The notes: generated from the sequence alone by a model not told the origin. A stretch of DNA of 14,541 bases from JAZNGX01 sp045576675 (GCA_045576675.1 JAZNGX010000086.1:1-14541), one strand, 5' to 3'. Positions 7,067 through 14,155 are shown, counted from the first letter of the stretch. Numbers and translations: made by a program.

Positions 7067-7296
7067 CTTTTACGTCGTTGATAGCAGTCAAAAGCAAGAG
7101 CACCTATAATTACCTCTGCAAAAACATACACTACAGTTACTGCCGCAGATTTGCAAAGTATATCAACAGTGTAGCTGTACATTTGCGGTGCATTATTGCG
7201 TGCGAAAATCCACAGTATAACAAGCATTGCGGCACTGCAGAAAATCATTCCGTACTTTATAAGATAAACCGATGGCTTCGGTAGTTTAAAATCCAT
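7063..7296 (-). CDS. Small two-helix membrane protein
   Basis: 77 residues with two hydrophobic segments (about 12-32 and 44-68) and a basic end (YQRRKS). The ATG at 7296 follows AAAGGAG by eight bases; the longer frame to 7392 would begin upstream of the promoter and is rejected. No family is recognised. It lies upstream of tcdA-hydE with a 56-base gap and its own promoter. Confidence 0.65.
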   Translation of the reverse strand: MDFKLPKPSVYLIKYGMIFCSAAMLVILWIFARNNAPQMYSYTVDILCKSAAVTVVYVFAEVIIGALAFDCYQRRKS

Positions 7297-7329
7297 AACT
7301 CCATCTCCTTTATTGTGCAATTTACTTAA

Positions 7330-7358
7330 ATAATAACACAAAAAGTTGTGATAATCAA
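7330..7358 (-). promoter_or_regulatory. Promoter of small membrane gene
   Basis: On the minus strand TTGATT (7358-7353) and TATTAT (7335-7330) are separated by 17 bp, upstream of the AAAGGAG and ATG at 7296. It is back to back with the plus-strand promoter at 7387. Confidence 0.65.
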
Positions 7359-7386
7359 CGGAAGTTACTTGTAATTTATACTGATG

Positions 7387-7415
7387 TTGCAAATTTCGCA
7401 GAATTGTGGTATTAT
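7387..7415 (+). promoter_or_regulatory. Promoter of SLH-domain gene
   Basis: TTGCAA (7387-7392) and TATTAT (7410-7415) with 17 bp between; a second TATAAT follows at 7415-7420. The implied start near 7421 fixes the translation start at 7444, after GGAGGT, rather than at the upstream ATG at 7423. Confidence 0.6.
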
Positions 7416-7443
7416 ATAATTTATGAAACGGAGGTTAACACAA

Positions 7444-9063
7444 ATGAAAAGAATAATTTGTTTACTTATTACAGTTGCACTGCTTGTGCCTGCAACAGTT
7501 TTTGCGGAGGTAACGTTCAGCGACCTTCCCAACGGGCATTGGGCATACGCCTATGTAAACAAGCTGGTAAATGACAAAACAGTTAATGGTTATGAGGACG
7601 GCACATTCAAGCCTGATGCAAAGGTTACAAGAGCAGAATTTGTTAAAATGATTGGCAAGTCTGCAGAAACTGCTGCAAATGATTTTACAGATGTTCCAAA
7701 AGACCATTGGGGTTATGATTACATTATGAGCAGTGGTATGGACGTTGAAGGAACTGCCTTCCGCCCCGATGACCTTATGACAAGAAACGACGTTGCTGCA
7801 CTTGTATGGAAGCGTGCAGGAAAAACTGCAGGCTTAAAGGCTGCTCCAAACGTTACAGCAGGCTTTACAAACAAGGATGCTGCTGCGTGGGTTTACACCT
7901 ACGGCATTATGAACGGCGACGATGGTATCAACCTTCGTCCTGCAGACGGTATCACACGTGCAGAGGCTGCCGCAATAATCTGCCGTTCAAGAGAGGTTAG
8001 CGAAAGCACAGCACAGGTTAATTTTATAGACAAAATTTCAGAAGACACATTGCAGACAATTTTTGACAGCTCGCACTTGTTTGATGCAAAGTACAGTGCA
8101 GATGCAAAAATCACCAACGGCGAGCTTGCAAGAGCAGGCATAAGATTTATCTTTAATGAATACACACCGTCATTTGGTTCTTTTGTTACAAAATCGCTTT
8201 TTGACAGTGAATATGCACGTGAAATGTATATTCTGGGTGCAAAGGTACTTGGCAAAGAGTATGTAAGCGAGGAATACACAAGCAAAAACGCAACTGTTAA
8301 AGATGCAATCGCATATTTTGCATACGGATGTTCACAAAAAACATTAAGAGCAATAAACTACGGCGGAAAAGATTCATATTATCCTGACATTACAGACACA
8401 GACCTCACAGAAAACGAAAATATGGCTCTTACATTTGCATACAACGAAGGTGTAACAATTTATGCAAATGCAAAAATTAATCCATACAACGAAATCACGC
8501 ACAAAGAAATGGCAGTTCTTCTTATACAGTTTGACAATCTTGTTGGTATAAACAACAGTCATTACGTGTCAGACAGAGCAGATACAAGAGTGCAGTCAAT
8601 GCTTCGTACAGGAGTTGACGGCTATCCGTCAAACAAAGCTGACTTTGGATTTATTATAGAAGATATTCCAAACAAGGTTTATGAAGCACCATTTGTAAAC
8701 AACAGCGGCAAGCCGGTTGACTGCTATAAATTCGTAATGGATTACAGCAGCATCTTTGCAGATTATGCAAAAAATCTTTGTGCTGTTGCATTTGCAAAAA
8801 CAGGCTCATCAGTTTCAATAACCTTTAATCCGTCTATGATTTATAAGGCTGATTTGGGTTACACAATAAGAGCAAAAATTGCTGTTTTGAATTCTGAAAT
8901 CGGAGTAAGCTTAAAGGATATAATACCTCCTGCCGATGGTATTAACGCAGATATAATGCTTAATATCGGCGACTATGTATACTGTGACTTTAACACAGGC
9001 ATAGAGGTTACAGACATTGTTATTCCTACAGCTTATACAACAATAACACAAGTAATTGAATAA
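7444..9063 (+). CDS. Secreted SLH-domain surface protein
   Basis: 539 residues. A signal peptide covers 1-21 (cleavage after VFA). Three S-layer homology repeats follow at about 25-72 (FSDLPNGHWA...GTFKPDAKVTRAEF), 81-126 (FTDVPKDHWG...FRPDDLMTRNDV) and 141-184 (FTNKDAAAWV...LRPADGITRAEA). Two more degenerate SLH-like stretches appear near 195-240 and 310-365. The last 140 or so residues have no recognised domain. SLH domains anchor proteins to pyruvylated secondary cell-wall polymers, so the protein is probably displayed on the cell surface. The start at 7444 has CGGAGGT nine bases upstream. It is a single-gene unit ending in a strong hairpin. Confidence 0.9.
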   Translation: MKRIICLLITVALLVPATVFAEVTFSDLPNGHWAYAYVNKLVNDKTVNGYEDGTFKPDAKVTRAEFVKMIGKSAETAANDFTDVPKDHWGYDYIMSSGMDVEGTAFRPDDLMTRNDVAALVWKRAGKTAGLKAAPNVTAGFTNKDAAAWVYTYGIMNGDDGINLRPADGITRAEAAAIICRSREVSESTAQVNFIDKISEDTLQTIFDSSHLFDAKYSADAKITNGELARAGIRFIFNEYTPSFGSFVTKSLFDSEYAREMYILGAKVLGKEYVSEEYTSKNATVKDAIAYFAYGCSQKTLRAINYGGKDSYYPDITDTDLTENENMALTFAYNEGVTIYANAKINPYNEITHKEMAVLLIQFDNLVGINNSHYVSDRADTRVQSMLRTGVDGYPSNKADFGFIIEDIPNKVYEAPFVNNSGKPVDCYKFVMDYSSIFADYAKNLCAVAFAKTGSSVSITFNPSMIYKADLGYTIRAKIAVLNSEIGVSLKDIIPPADGINADIMLNIGDYVYCDFNTGIEVTDIVIPTAYTTITQVIE

Positions 9064-9068
9064 AATCA

Positions 9069-9113
9069 ATGAGCTATAGTAAAATGAAATTCATTTTACT
9101 ATAGCTCATTTTT
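9069..9113. terminator. 20-bp perfect hairpin, convergent terminator
   Basis: Bases 9069-9088 are the exact complement of 9090-9109 with a one-base centre, followed by T at 9109-9113. It separates the plus-strand SLH gene from the convergent minus-strand small gene, whose stop codon overlaps the end of the T-run, and probably stops both. Confidence 0.8.
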
Positions 9114-9289
9114 CAGTTCTGCTTTCTTACAATTGTATAATCATCACCGAAACGAAAGTACGGACAGTCTTTATTATTACCCGACATAAAGCGTGCGTGC
9201 TCATCCTCATCAAGATTTATAAGGCACATATAACACTCGTATTCATCGTCATAAACGTAATTCATACAAAACTCACAATTGTTTTTCAT
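9113..9289 (-). CDS. DUF6472-like cysteine-rich small protein
   Basis: 58 residues with Cys at 5, 8, 19, 22 and 42 and the ending DDYTIVRKQN. I match this from memory to the short clostridial DUF6472 family (CEFCxNYxYDxExxCYxCxINLDEDE pattern). Two CxxC pairs suggest metal binding; the role is unknown. The ATG at 9289 has AAGGA nine bases upstream; a TTG at 9298 is an alternative. It sits 50 bases after the SDR gene, probably in the same transcript. Confidence 0.8.
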   Translation of the reverse strand: MKNNCEFCMNYVYDDEYECYMCLINLDEDEHARFMSGNNKDCPYFRFGDDYTIVRKQN

Positions 9290-9325
9290 TTTTTTCAATC
9301 CTTAAATTTCATATTGTTTTTAATG

Positions 9326-9356
9326 AAATTCTGCAGAAACTATTTTTGCAGAATTT
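9326..9356. repeat. 10-bp inverted repeat over the SDR stop
   Basis: AAATTCTGCA at 9326-9335 is the exact reverse complement of 9347-9356, with an 11-nt loop holding the SDR stop codon. On the minus strand no T-run follows, so it is not a classic terminator for that gene. On the plus strand five T follow. It may be an mRNA-stabilising hairpin or a weak terminator. Confidence 0.4.
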
Positions 9357-10092
9357 TTGATTTTTGAATTTTTGAAGTAATTTTAAGCAAAAGCTTTACG
9401 GGAACAAGCCGCACAGAAAAAGCCGAAAGCTTGATTTTAAGCTGTGGCACAATGGTTAACTTATGCTTAAACATCTGCTTTATTGCATAGCGTGCCGCAT
9501 AGCCTGCATCAATGCCCTTGAGTGCAAAGCTTACGTTTGCGTTGTCGTTAAACTCTGTATCAACAGGGCCGGGGCAGAATGCACTAATATGCACATCGGT
9601 GTTTTTGGCTTCCTGATACAACCCGCGTGTCAGGCTCAAAACATAAGCCTTTGTTGCATAATACTGAGCCATAAACGGGCCGCCGGGCAGAATGCCTGCA
9701 ATTGACGCAACATTTAATATATAACCATGGTTACGCTTTACAAACTGCTCATAAAACAGCTTTGTAATAATCGAAACCGCCGTTATGTTAAGGTCTATCA
9801 TATCAAGGTCACGATTTATATCGGTGCAGTCAAACAATCCGCAATCGCCAAAGCCTGCATTGTTTATAACGATTTCAACATCGTCACCCACCTTATCAAA
9901 AAGAGCAAAGCACTGTTGCCTGTCGCTTAAATCAGCAGCAACAACCGTAACTTCTGTTTTTAAAGATTTTTTAAGCTCCATAAGCTTGTCTTCTCTTCTG
10001 GAAACCGCAATAATATCGTATCCCATATCGGATAAAATATAAGCAAATTCTTTGCCAAGCCCCGAGCTTGCACCTGTAATTAAAGCTTTCAT
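9340..10092 (-). CDS. Classical SDR-family oxidoreductase
   Basis: 250 residues with the full set of short-chain dehydrogenase motifs: TGASSGLG at 6-13 (NAD(P) binding), NNAG at 77-80, Asn102, Ser130 and YxxxK with Tyr144 and Lys148. Arg at 32-33 after the second beta strand suggests NADP(H) preference. The C-terminal 30 residues are basic and hydrophobic, as in DltE/YqjQ-like SDRs that may touch the membrane. The substrate is not predictable. The ATG at 10092 has AGGTG a few bases upstream. Only 46 bases separate it from the divergent deacetylase gene, so at least one promoter must lie inside a coding region. Confidence 0.9.
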   Translation of the reverse strand: MKALITGASSGLGKEFAYILSDMGYDIIAVSRREDKLMELKKSLKTEVTVVAADLSDRQQCFALFDKVGDDVEIVINNAGFGDCGLFDCTDINRDLDMIDLNITAVSIITKLFYEQFVKRNHGYILNVASIAGILPGGPFMAQYYATKAYVLSLTRGLYQEAKNTDVHISAFCPGPVDTEFNDNANVSFALKGIDAGYAARYAIKQMFKHKLTIVPQLKIKLSAFSVRLVPVKLLLKITSKIQKSKILQK

Positions 10093-10138
10093 ACTATCAC
10101 CTGAAATCTATTCTATCATACAAAAGGAGATAATGCAA

Positions 10139-10930
10139 ATGAAAAAATTTTTAACAATAATTGCCACAATGTTAGTTTTAACAGGCTGCGGCAACAATAT
10201 TCCACAAAACACACAACAACAGCAGGCTATAGCAACAGGAACAGGGCACGCCAACACAAAAATTTGCTGGGGCTTCCGCAAAATCAAAAATGCAACGCCT
10301 GAAGTTCCTGCAGAAACAAAAGAGCTTTTAAAAAGGTATGACAGCTTTTACGTCGGCAATGAAACACAAAAGGAGTTGTATTTAACCTTTGACGAGGGCT
10401 ACGAAAACGGCTACACCCCGCAAATTCTTGACACATTGAAAAAAACTAAAACACCTGCAGCTTTTTTTGTAACAGGGCAATTTATAAAGGAGCATCCCGA
10501 GCTTGTTAAGCGTATGACAAACGAAGGGCATATTGTGGGCAACCACTCTGTAAACCATCCGTCATTTCCCGAGGTTGATGACGCACGGCTAACTGAAGAA
10601 ATATGCGGTCTTAACAAAATGTACAACGAGCTTACAGGCAAGAATATGTCATATTTACGCCCACCAAAGGGCGAATTCAGCGAACGTACTCTTGCGCTTT
10701 CAAAAAAGCTTGGCTACAAAAACATTTTCTGGAGCAGCGCTTATGTTGACTGGGATATAAACAAGCAGCACGGTGCAAAAAACGCAACTGAAAAGGTTGT
10801 TTCACAATTGCACAACGGCAATATCATTCTTTTGCACGCCGTTTCAAAGGACAATGCCGATGCACTTGAAGAAATTATCAGCACAGCCAAAAAACAGGGT
10901 TATGTTTTTAAAAGTCTTGACAATTTATGA
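10139..10930 (+). CDS. pdaA: PdaA-type polysaccharide deacetylase lipoprotein
   Basis: 263 residues. It begins with a lipoprotein signal (LTGC, Cys17) and a Gln/Thr-rich linker, then a NodB-type deacetylase domain: TFDEG at 83-87, the metal-binding H136-S-V-N-H140, RPPKGEFS at 174-181 and LLHAVS at 231-236. The family pattern WGFRKIKN and TFDEGYENGYT matches PdaA, which removes acetyl groups from N-acetylmuramic acid to make muramic delta-lactam in spore cortex. The start is ATG 10139, about eight bases after AAAGGAGA; ATG 10133 is too close to the site. It stands next to the sporulation gene spoIVB, which fits a sporulation role. Membrane anchoring as a lipoprotein is inferred from the lipobox alone. 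Confidence 0.88.
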   Translation: MKKFLTIIATMLVLTGCGNNIPQNTQQQQAIATGTGHANTKICWGFRKIKNATPEVPAETKELLKRYDSFYVGNETQKELYLTFDEGYENGYTPQILDTLKKTKTPAAFFVTGQFIKEHPELVKRMTNEGHIVGNHSVNHPSFPEVDDARLTEEICGLNKMYNELTGKNMSYLRPPKGEFSERTLALSKKLGYKNIFWSSAYVDWDINKQHGAKNATEKVVSQLHNGNIILLHAVSKDNADALEEIISTAKKQGYVFKSLDNL

Positions 10931-11021
10931 AATGAAATTTATGCCATTTAAAGCACGGCACATTATTCATAAATTCTGCAGTAAATAACTGCCCCTCACT
11001 TAAATTATTAACAGGATACAA

Positions 11022-11048
11022 GGCATTGCATCAGGTTAAGTTAATGCC
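11022..11048 (+). promoter_or_regulatory. Hairpin in the spoIVB leader
   Basis: GGCATT (11022-11027) pairs with AATGCC (11043-11048), directly before the GAGGGGGAA ribosome binding site of spoIVB. It has no T-run, so it is not a terminator; it may shape translation. The rest of 10931-11021 shows no gene and no clear promoter. Confidence 0.3.
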
Positions 11049-11062
11049 GAGGGGGAATTACA

Positions 11063-12205
11063 GTGAGATTTTTTAAACACAAAAAAGCATTATTTGCAAT
11101 TCTCTCTGCGGCAGTTTTTTCATTCGAGATATACACTGCAGTCCCAAACAACATCACAGTTATTGACGGAAATGATTTTCACATTCCTTATGTAGAAAGC
11201 ACATTAAGCTCAGGCAAAAATAACCTTAAGCTTTTTGGAATTATTCCGTACAAAACTGTTGAAGTAAATGTCATCCCTGCTCAAAAGCTTATACTTTCAG
11301 GTGAAACTGTCGGAATAAAGCTTTGCGTAGACGGAGCATTGGTTCTGGGGCTTGCAGATATAAAAACGCCTGAGGGAGAAAAGGTATGCCCGGCTGCACA
11401 AGCAGGCATAACAACAGGGGACTTAATAAAAAGTGTGAACGGAACACAAATTGACAGCGTTGAAACACTTGAAGCTGCAGTATGCGGCAGTGAGGCTTGC
11501 TGCATAATTTACGAAAGAAACGGCACTGCTATTTCTGCAACTGTAACACCGGCAGTAAGCTATGAGGACAATACAAAAAAGCTCGGTGTTTGGGTACGCG
11601 GAGGTGCAACAGGTATAGGCACTATGACTTATATATCACCTGAAGACGGCAGCTTTGGTGCTTTAGGGCATCCTATTTCAGATGCTGATACAGGTGATAT
11701 AATAAAGTCTTCAGACGGCAGCTTGCTTGATGCAAAAATTGTTGGGGTTGTTAAAGGTGAGCGAGGTTTGCCGGGGGAAATTCAGGGAACAGTTGAACAC
11801 GAAGGCAACACAGGTAAAATTAAAACAAACACAAGCAACGGTGTCTTTGGCAGCATAAATACTATACCACTAAAAGACACTGTTGAAATCGCCACAAAAA
11901 ATGAAACGCAGCTTGGTGAAGCCTTTGTAGTCACTGACGTTGCAGGAGGACAGCCACTGCCTTACCGTGCAGAAATCGTGTATATTTCACACAATGCCGA
12001 AAGCAATAAAAGTATGGTAATAAAAATAACAGACGAAAATCTGCTCAGTATTACAGGCGGAATAGTTCAGGGAATGTCGGGTTCGCCGATAATTCAAAAT
12101 GGACGAATTGTGGGAGCTGTGACACACGTTTTTGTAAATGATCCAACAAGAGGTTATGGGATATTTATTGAAAATATGCTAGCTGAAGCAGAGAAAAACA
12201 AATAA
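11063..12205 (+). CDS. spoIVB: SpoIVB serine peptidase (S55)
   Basis: 380 residues starting with GTG after GAGGGGGAA. It has an N-terminal membrane anchor at about 8-27, a PDZ-like region at about 95-165 (AAQAGITTGDLIKSVNG) and the S55 peptidase domain at about 175-375. By alignment of motifs the catalytic triad is His203 (GALGHP), Asp324 (ITDENLL) and Ser339 (GMSGSP); the 15-residue Asp-Ser spacing fits B. subtilis SpoIVB. The enzyme is made in the forespore, crosses into the intermembrane space and triggers pro-sigma-K processing by cleaving SpoIVFA. In most sporulating Firmicutes spo0A follows directly; here a terminator and a toxin-like islet follow instead. Confidence 0.95.
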   Translation: MRFFKHKKALFAILSAAVFSFEIYTAVPNNITVIDGNDFHIPYVESTLSSGKNNLKLFGIIPYKTVEVNVIPAQKLILSGETVGIKLCVDGALVLGLADIKTPEGEKVCPAAQAGITTGDLIKSVNGTQIDSVETLEAAVCGSEACCIIYERNGTAISATVTPAVSYEDNTKKLGVWVRGGATGIGTMTYISPEDGSFGALGHPISDADTGDIIKSSDGSLLDAKIVGVVKGERGLPGEIQGTVEHEGNTGKIKTNTSNGVFGSINTIPLKDTVEIATKNETQLGEAFVVTDVAGGQPLPYRAEIVYISHNAESNKSMVIKITDENLLSITGGIVQGMSGSPIIQNGRIVGAVTHVFVNDPTRGYGIFIENMLAEAEKNK

Positions 12206-12216
12206 TGGGCAACAGA

Positions 12217-12245
12217 AACACTCACTATTTTTGGTGGGTGTTTTT
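12217..12245 (+). terminator. Terminator after spoIVB
   Basis: AACACTCAC (12217-12225) pairs with GTGGGTGTT (12234-12242) over nine positions with one G-U, followed by T to 12245. It ends the spoIVB transcript. Confidence 0.8.
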
Positions 12246-12278
12246 GTCTAATAACTCTTATAATTTTTTAGACAAAAA
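12241..12278. repeat. 11-bp inverted repeat at islet edge
   Basis: TTTTTGTCTAA (12241-12251) is the exact reverse complement of 12268-12278, with a 16-nt spacer. It starts in the T-run of the spoIVB terminator and lies before the islet promoter. It could be a second hairpin, an operator or a boundary mark of the accessory region. Confidence 0.4.
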
Positions 12279-12318
12279 GCAAAAGTGAACTTTTTAAGAA
12301 ATAAATTAACCAAAAAGG

Positions 12319-12347
12319 TTGACAAGAAGGGAGTTATGTGCTATAAT
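12319..12347 (+). promoter_or_regulatory. Perfect consensus promoter of XRE-ImmA unit
   Basis: TTGACA (12319-12324) and TATAAT (12342-12347), both perfect, 17 bp apart. AACC-5-GGTT at 12308-12320 overlaps the -35. Such a strong promoter usually needs repression, which fits an adjacent XRE regulator. Confidence 0.88.
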
Positions 12348-12354
12348 AAGTGTG

Positions 12355-12368
12355 TGATTTGAAAATCA
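12355..12368. promoter_or_regulatory. Palindromic operator candidate
   Basis: TGATTT-GA-AAATCA is a perfect palindrome placed at the expected transcription start (about 12354). This is a common position for autorepression by an XRE protein, inferred here from position and symmetry. Confidence 0.5.
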
Positions 12369-12389
12369 TAATATAGGAGGTTGCAAAAA

Positions 12390-12749
12390 ATGATTACTGC
12401 TTTTGGAAAATTCTTGCGTATATTGAGAATGGATAACGGAGAAATTTTAAAAACGATGGCTGAAAAACTCGAAGTTACATCTTCATTTCTTTCTGCTGTA
12501 GAGAATGGTAAGAAAAAAATCCCTGCAGAATGGGCAGAAAAAATCAGCAATTTGTATTCCTTATCTAATGATAAGATTATCGAACTGCAAAATGCCATAA
12601 GCGAAACAAATGAATGTGTTGAAATCGGACTCGCAAATCTCAATTTCAAGCAGAGAGAATTAGCATTTTCGTTTGCCCGCAAGTTAAATGGATTTAATGA
12701 TAACGAATTGCAAAAGTTATGGCAAATTTTAAAGGAGGACAAAAACTGA
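12390..12749 (+). CDS. XRE-family transcriptional regulator
   Basis: 119 residues. Residues about 4-65 form a helix-turn-helix of the Cro/C1 type, with MAEKLEVTSSFLSAVENGKKKIP as recognition region. The C-terminal half is helical and charged, without a metallopeptidase motif. The start is ATG 12390, nine bases after AGGAGG; a TTG at 12381 abuts the site and is rejected. It is the first gene of an XRE-ImmA pair. In ICEBs1 and related elements such a repressor is cleaved or removed by the ImmA protease to turn on the element; the same logic is likely here. The palindrome at 12355-12368 is a plausible target. Confidence 0.92.
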   Translation: MITAFGKFLRILRMDNGEILKTMAEKLEVTSSFLSAVENGKKKIPAEWAEKISNLYSLSNDKIIELQNAISETNECVEIGLANLNFKQRELAFSFARKLNGFNDNELQKLWQILKEDKN

Positions 12750-12752
12750 TTT

Positions 12753-13274
12753 ATGGCAAATTTTGTTGCACAAGGTATATCAAGAAAACAGATAAGAGCT
12801 TTTACGAAATATGTTCGTGAATTATGTGGAATGACAGACCGTTTGTATTTCCCGGTAGTGGAATTCCTTGAAATCATTCTGCCAAATTTAATTGAGGATT
12901 TTACATATGAAATAGTTGAACATTCAAAAATGCCGGACAAAGAAGGTGAAACTATTCCAAGTCTTAATACAGTTAAAATTCGTGAAGATGTTTACGAAAA
13001 AGCTACTCAGGGTGACGGCAGAGCAAGATTTACAATTTTGCATGAAGTTGGACACCTGCTTATGCATGATAATGATAGAGTTGCACTTTGTAGAAAATCG
13101 GACAACGCTCCTTTAAAAGCTTATGAAGATCCCGAATGGCAGGCTGATGCTTTTGCCGGAGAACTTTTGATAGCAGAACATCTTGTCAGAGACATGAGTG
13201 TAAAAGAAATTGAAATTCGTTGCGGAGCATCTCACAAAGCAGCGGAATGTCAATATAAACAGATAAGGAGGTAG
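12753..13274 (+). CDS. ImmA/IrrE-family metallopeptidase
   Basis: 173 residues with the zinc motif HEVGH at 97-101 and a downstream EWQADAFAGELL at 128-139 carrying the probable third ligand Glu128. This is the ImmA/IrrE (DUF955) pattern. It is expected to cleave the partner XRE regulator and so release repression, an inference from characterised ImmA-ImmR and IrrE-DdrO pairs. It begins three bases after the XRE stop; the AAAGGAGG is 14 bases before the ATG, which is long, so translation may be coupled. Its last codons contain the ribosome binding site of the next, seven-codon ORF. Confidence 0.93.
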   Translation: MANFVAQGISRKQIRAFTKYVRELCGMTDRLYFPVVEFLEIILPNLIEDFTYEIVEHSKMPDKEGETIPSLNTVKIREDVYEKATQGDGRARFTILHEVGHLLMHDNDRVALCRKSDNAPLKAYEDPEWQADAFAGELLIAEHLVRDMSVKEIEIRCGASHKAAECQYKQIRR

Positions 13275-13279
13275 CTGAA

Positions 13280-13303
13280 ATGTTTAGTATCGGTTTTGCT
13301 TGA
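13280..13303 (+). CDS. Seven-codon ORF with ideal ribosome binding site
   Basis: ATG to TGA encodes MFSIGFA. AAGGAGG at 13265-13271 inside the end of the ImmA gene lies eight bases before the ATG, as good as any site in the window. The peptide could be a regulatory leader (it faintly recalls the IFSI part of erm leader peptides), a bioactive peptide, or the remains of a longer gene cut off at 13303. The poly-A tract just after the stop is the T-run of the minus-strand small RNA terminator. Confidence 0.35.
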   Translation: MFSIGFA

Positions 13304-13357
13304 AAAAAGAAAAAAACACATTAGAAAAGTTGCTGGTAACAACTAAGCAATGTGTTT
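13304..13357 (-). terminator. Terminator of minus-strand small RNA
   Basis: Nine perfect outer pairs (13349-13357 with 13314-13322), an inner GTTG/CAAC stem (13329-13332 with 13340-13343), and a run of T with one C on the minus strand down to 13304. Confidence 0.65.
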
Positions 13358-13394
13358 CATCACGGATATGCCGAAAGCATACCTACTAACTGTA
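13304..13394 (-). ncRNA. Small RNA gene on the minus strand
   Basis: A complete small transcription unit of about 90 nt. The promoter is at 13428-13400; the start is expected near 13393. The RNA has a 5' hairpin, GGTATGC (13383-13377, bulge opposite) with GCATATCC (13371-13364), loop TTTCG. Its 3' hairpin is AAACACATT (13357-13349) with AATGTGTTT (13322-13314), inner stem GTTG/CAAC, followed by a T-rich run TTTTTTTCTTTTTT to 13304. On the plus strand the same hairpin has no useful T-run, so the orientation is clear. It is antisense to any transcript reading from ImmA into the DUF4417 gene. I do not recognise the RNA family. Confidence 0.6.
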
Positions 13395-13399
13395 GTTAT

Positions 13400-13428
13400 A
13401 TTTTAGCATATTCGTGAATCAAAATCAA
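13400..13428 (-). promoter_or_regulatory. Promoter of the minus-strand small RNA
   Basis: On the minus strand TTGATT (13428-13423) and TAAAAT (13405-13400) are separated by exactly 17 bp. A second TTGATT lies at 13422-13417. The palindrome 13432-13454 sits just upstream of the -35. Confidence 0.6.
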
Positions 13429-13431
13429 TAC

Positions 13432-13454
13432 TTTTGAGAAATATTTTCTCAAAA
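13432..13454. repeat. Perfect 10-bp palindrome between divergent units
   Basis: TTTTGAGAAA (13432-13441), spacer TAT, TTTCTCAAAA (13445-13454). It lies between the small-RNA promoter and the DUF4417 ribosome binding site, without a T-run on the exit side in either direction, so an operator is more likely than a terminator. Confidence 0.5.
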
Positions 13455-13492
13455 AAAACGAAAAATTTATCTATAGGAGGTTATTTTGATTC

Positions 13493-14155
13493 ATGAATAA
13501 CGAAAAATTTAATAATTATGATGTATTCCATGCTTTTCTTATTGAAAATGCAGAGTTTGACGGCTATATTGAATTGCCTGTAATAAAAACTAGCGATAAA
13601 TTACCGGAAAAGGTTGTTACATTTTCAAAGGCAATGACAAAATCATGGACGGATTTTGACTGTTGGGTTGTGTTTTATGAGCACGATAAAGAATTTGAAA
13701 GGCTTTGGAATAACCCAAAACAGTATTTGGACAAGCTGAAGAAATTCAAAGGTGTTATCTCACCGGATTTCAGTTTATACCGAAATATGCCGCTTGTGAT
13801 GCAGATGTGGAATACATATCGAGGCAGAGCTTTAGCTGTGTGGTTGCAGAACAATGATGTTGAAATCATCCCCAATGTAAGATTTGGAGATGAAAGAACA
13901 TTTTCTTTCTGCTTTGACGGGATAGAAGAAAATAAAACTGTTGCAGTAGGTACACATGGCTGTATCAAACGTAAAGAGGATAAAATCTTCTTCAAAGTAG
14001 GTCTTGCCCGATTGGTGCAAAGGCTATCTCCTAAAACCATAATAGTTTATGGTAGTGCACCTGACAGCATATTCAAGCCCTATAAGGATATGGGTATCAA
14101 TATCATAGCCTTTGAAAGTGAATTTTCAAAGTCCAGAAAGCAGGTGACTGCTTAA
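13493..14155 (+). CDS. DUF4417 domain-containing protein
   Basis: 220 residues. The DUF4417 pattern is clear: GVISPDFSLYRNMP at 87-100, MWNTYRGRALAVWLQNN at 105-121, VEIIPNVRFGD at 123-133, AVGTHGCIK at 151-159 and PKTIIVYGS at 180-188. The family is common in clostridial prophages and mobile regions and its biochemical role is unknown. The ATG at 13493 is 12 bases after AGGAGG, rather long, and no better in-frame start exists. No strong promoter is visible directly upstream, so the mRNA may come from 12319 through the small-RNA locus. The stop TAA overlaps the ATG of the next gene (TAATG), so the two are translationally coupled. Confidence 0.88.
   Translation: MNNEKFNNYDVFHAFLIENAEFDGYIELPVIKTSDKLPEKVVTFSKAMTKSWTDFDCWVVFYEHDKEFERLWNNPKQYLDKLKKFKGVISPDFSLYRNMPLVMQMWNTYRGRALAVWLQNNDVEIIPNVRFGDERTFSFCFDGIEENKTVAVGTHGCIKRKEDKIFFKVGLARLVQRLSPKTIIVYGSAPDSIFKPYKDMGINIIAFESEFSKSRKQVTA

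Noticed and set aside
7423..7443. Upstream ATG as start of the SLH protein
   Set aside because: It would lie at the transcription start with no ribosome binding site; ATG 7444 has GGAGGT and gives a clean signal peptide.
10090..10138. Sporulation-sigma promoter (CATACAAA at 10117) for the deacetylase
   Set aside because: No matching -35 at the required distance and too close to the ribosome binding site.
12341..12940. 199-codon minus-strand frame across the XRE and ImmA genes
   Set aside because: Shadow of two well-supported plus-strand genes, and it runs through their promoter.
13361..13416. Plus-strand structured RNA formed by 13361-13371 with 13406-13416
   Set aside because: The 11-bp pairing exists, but the promoter and the terminator T-run are both on the minus strand, so the plus-strand reading is less likely.
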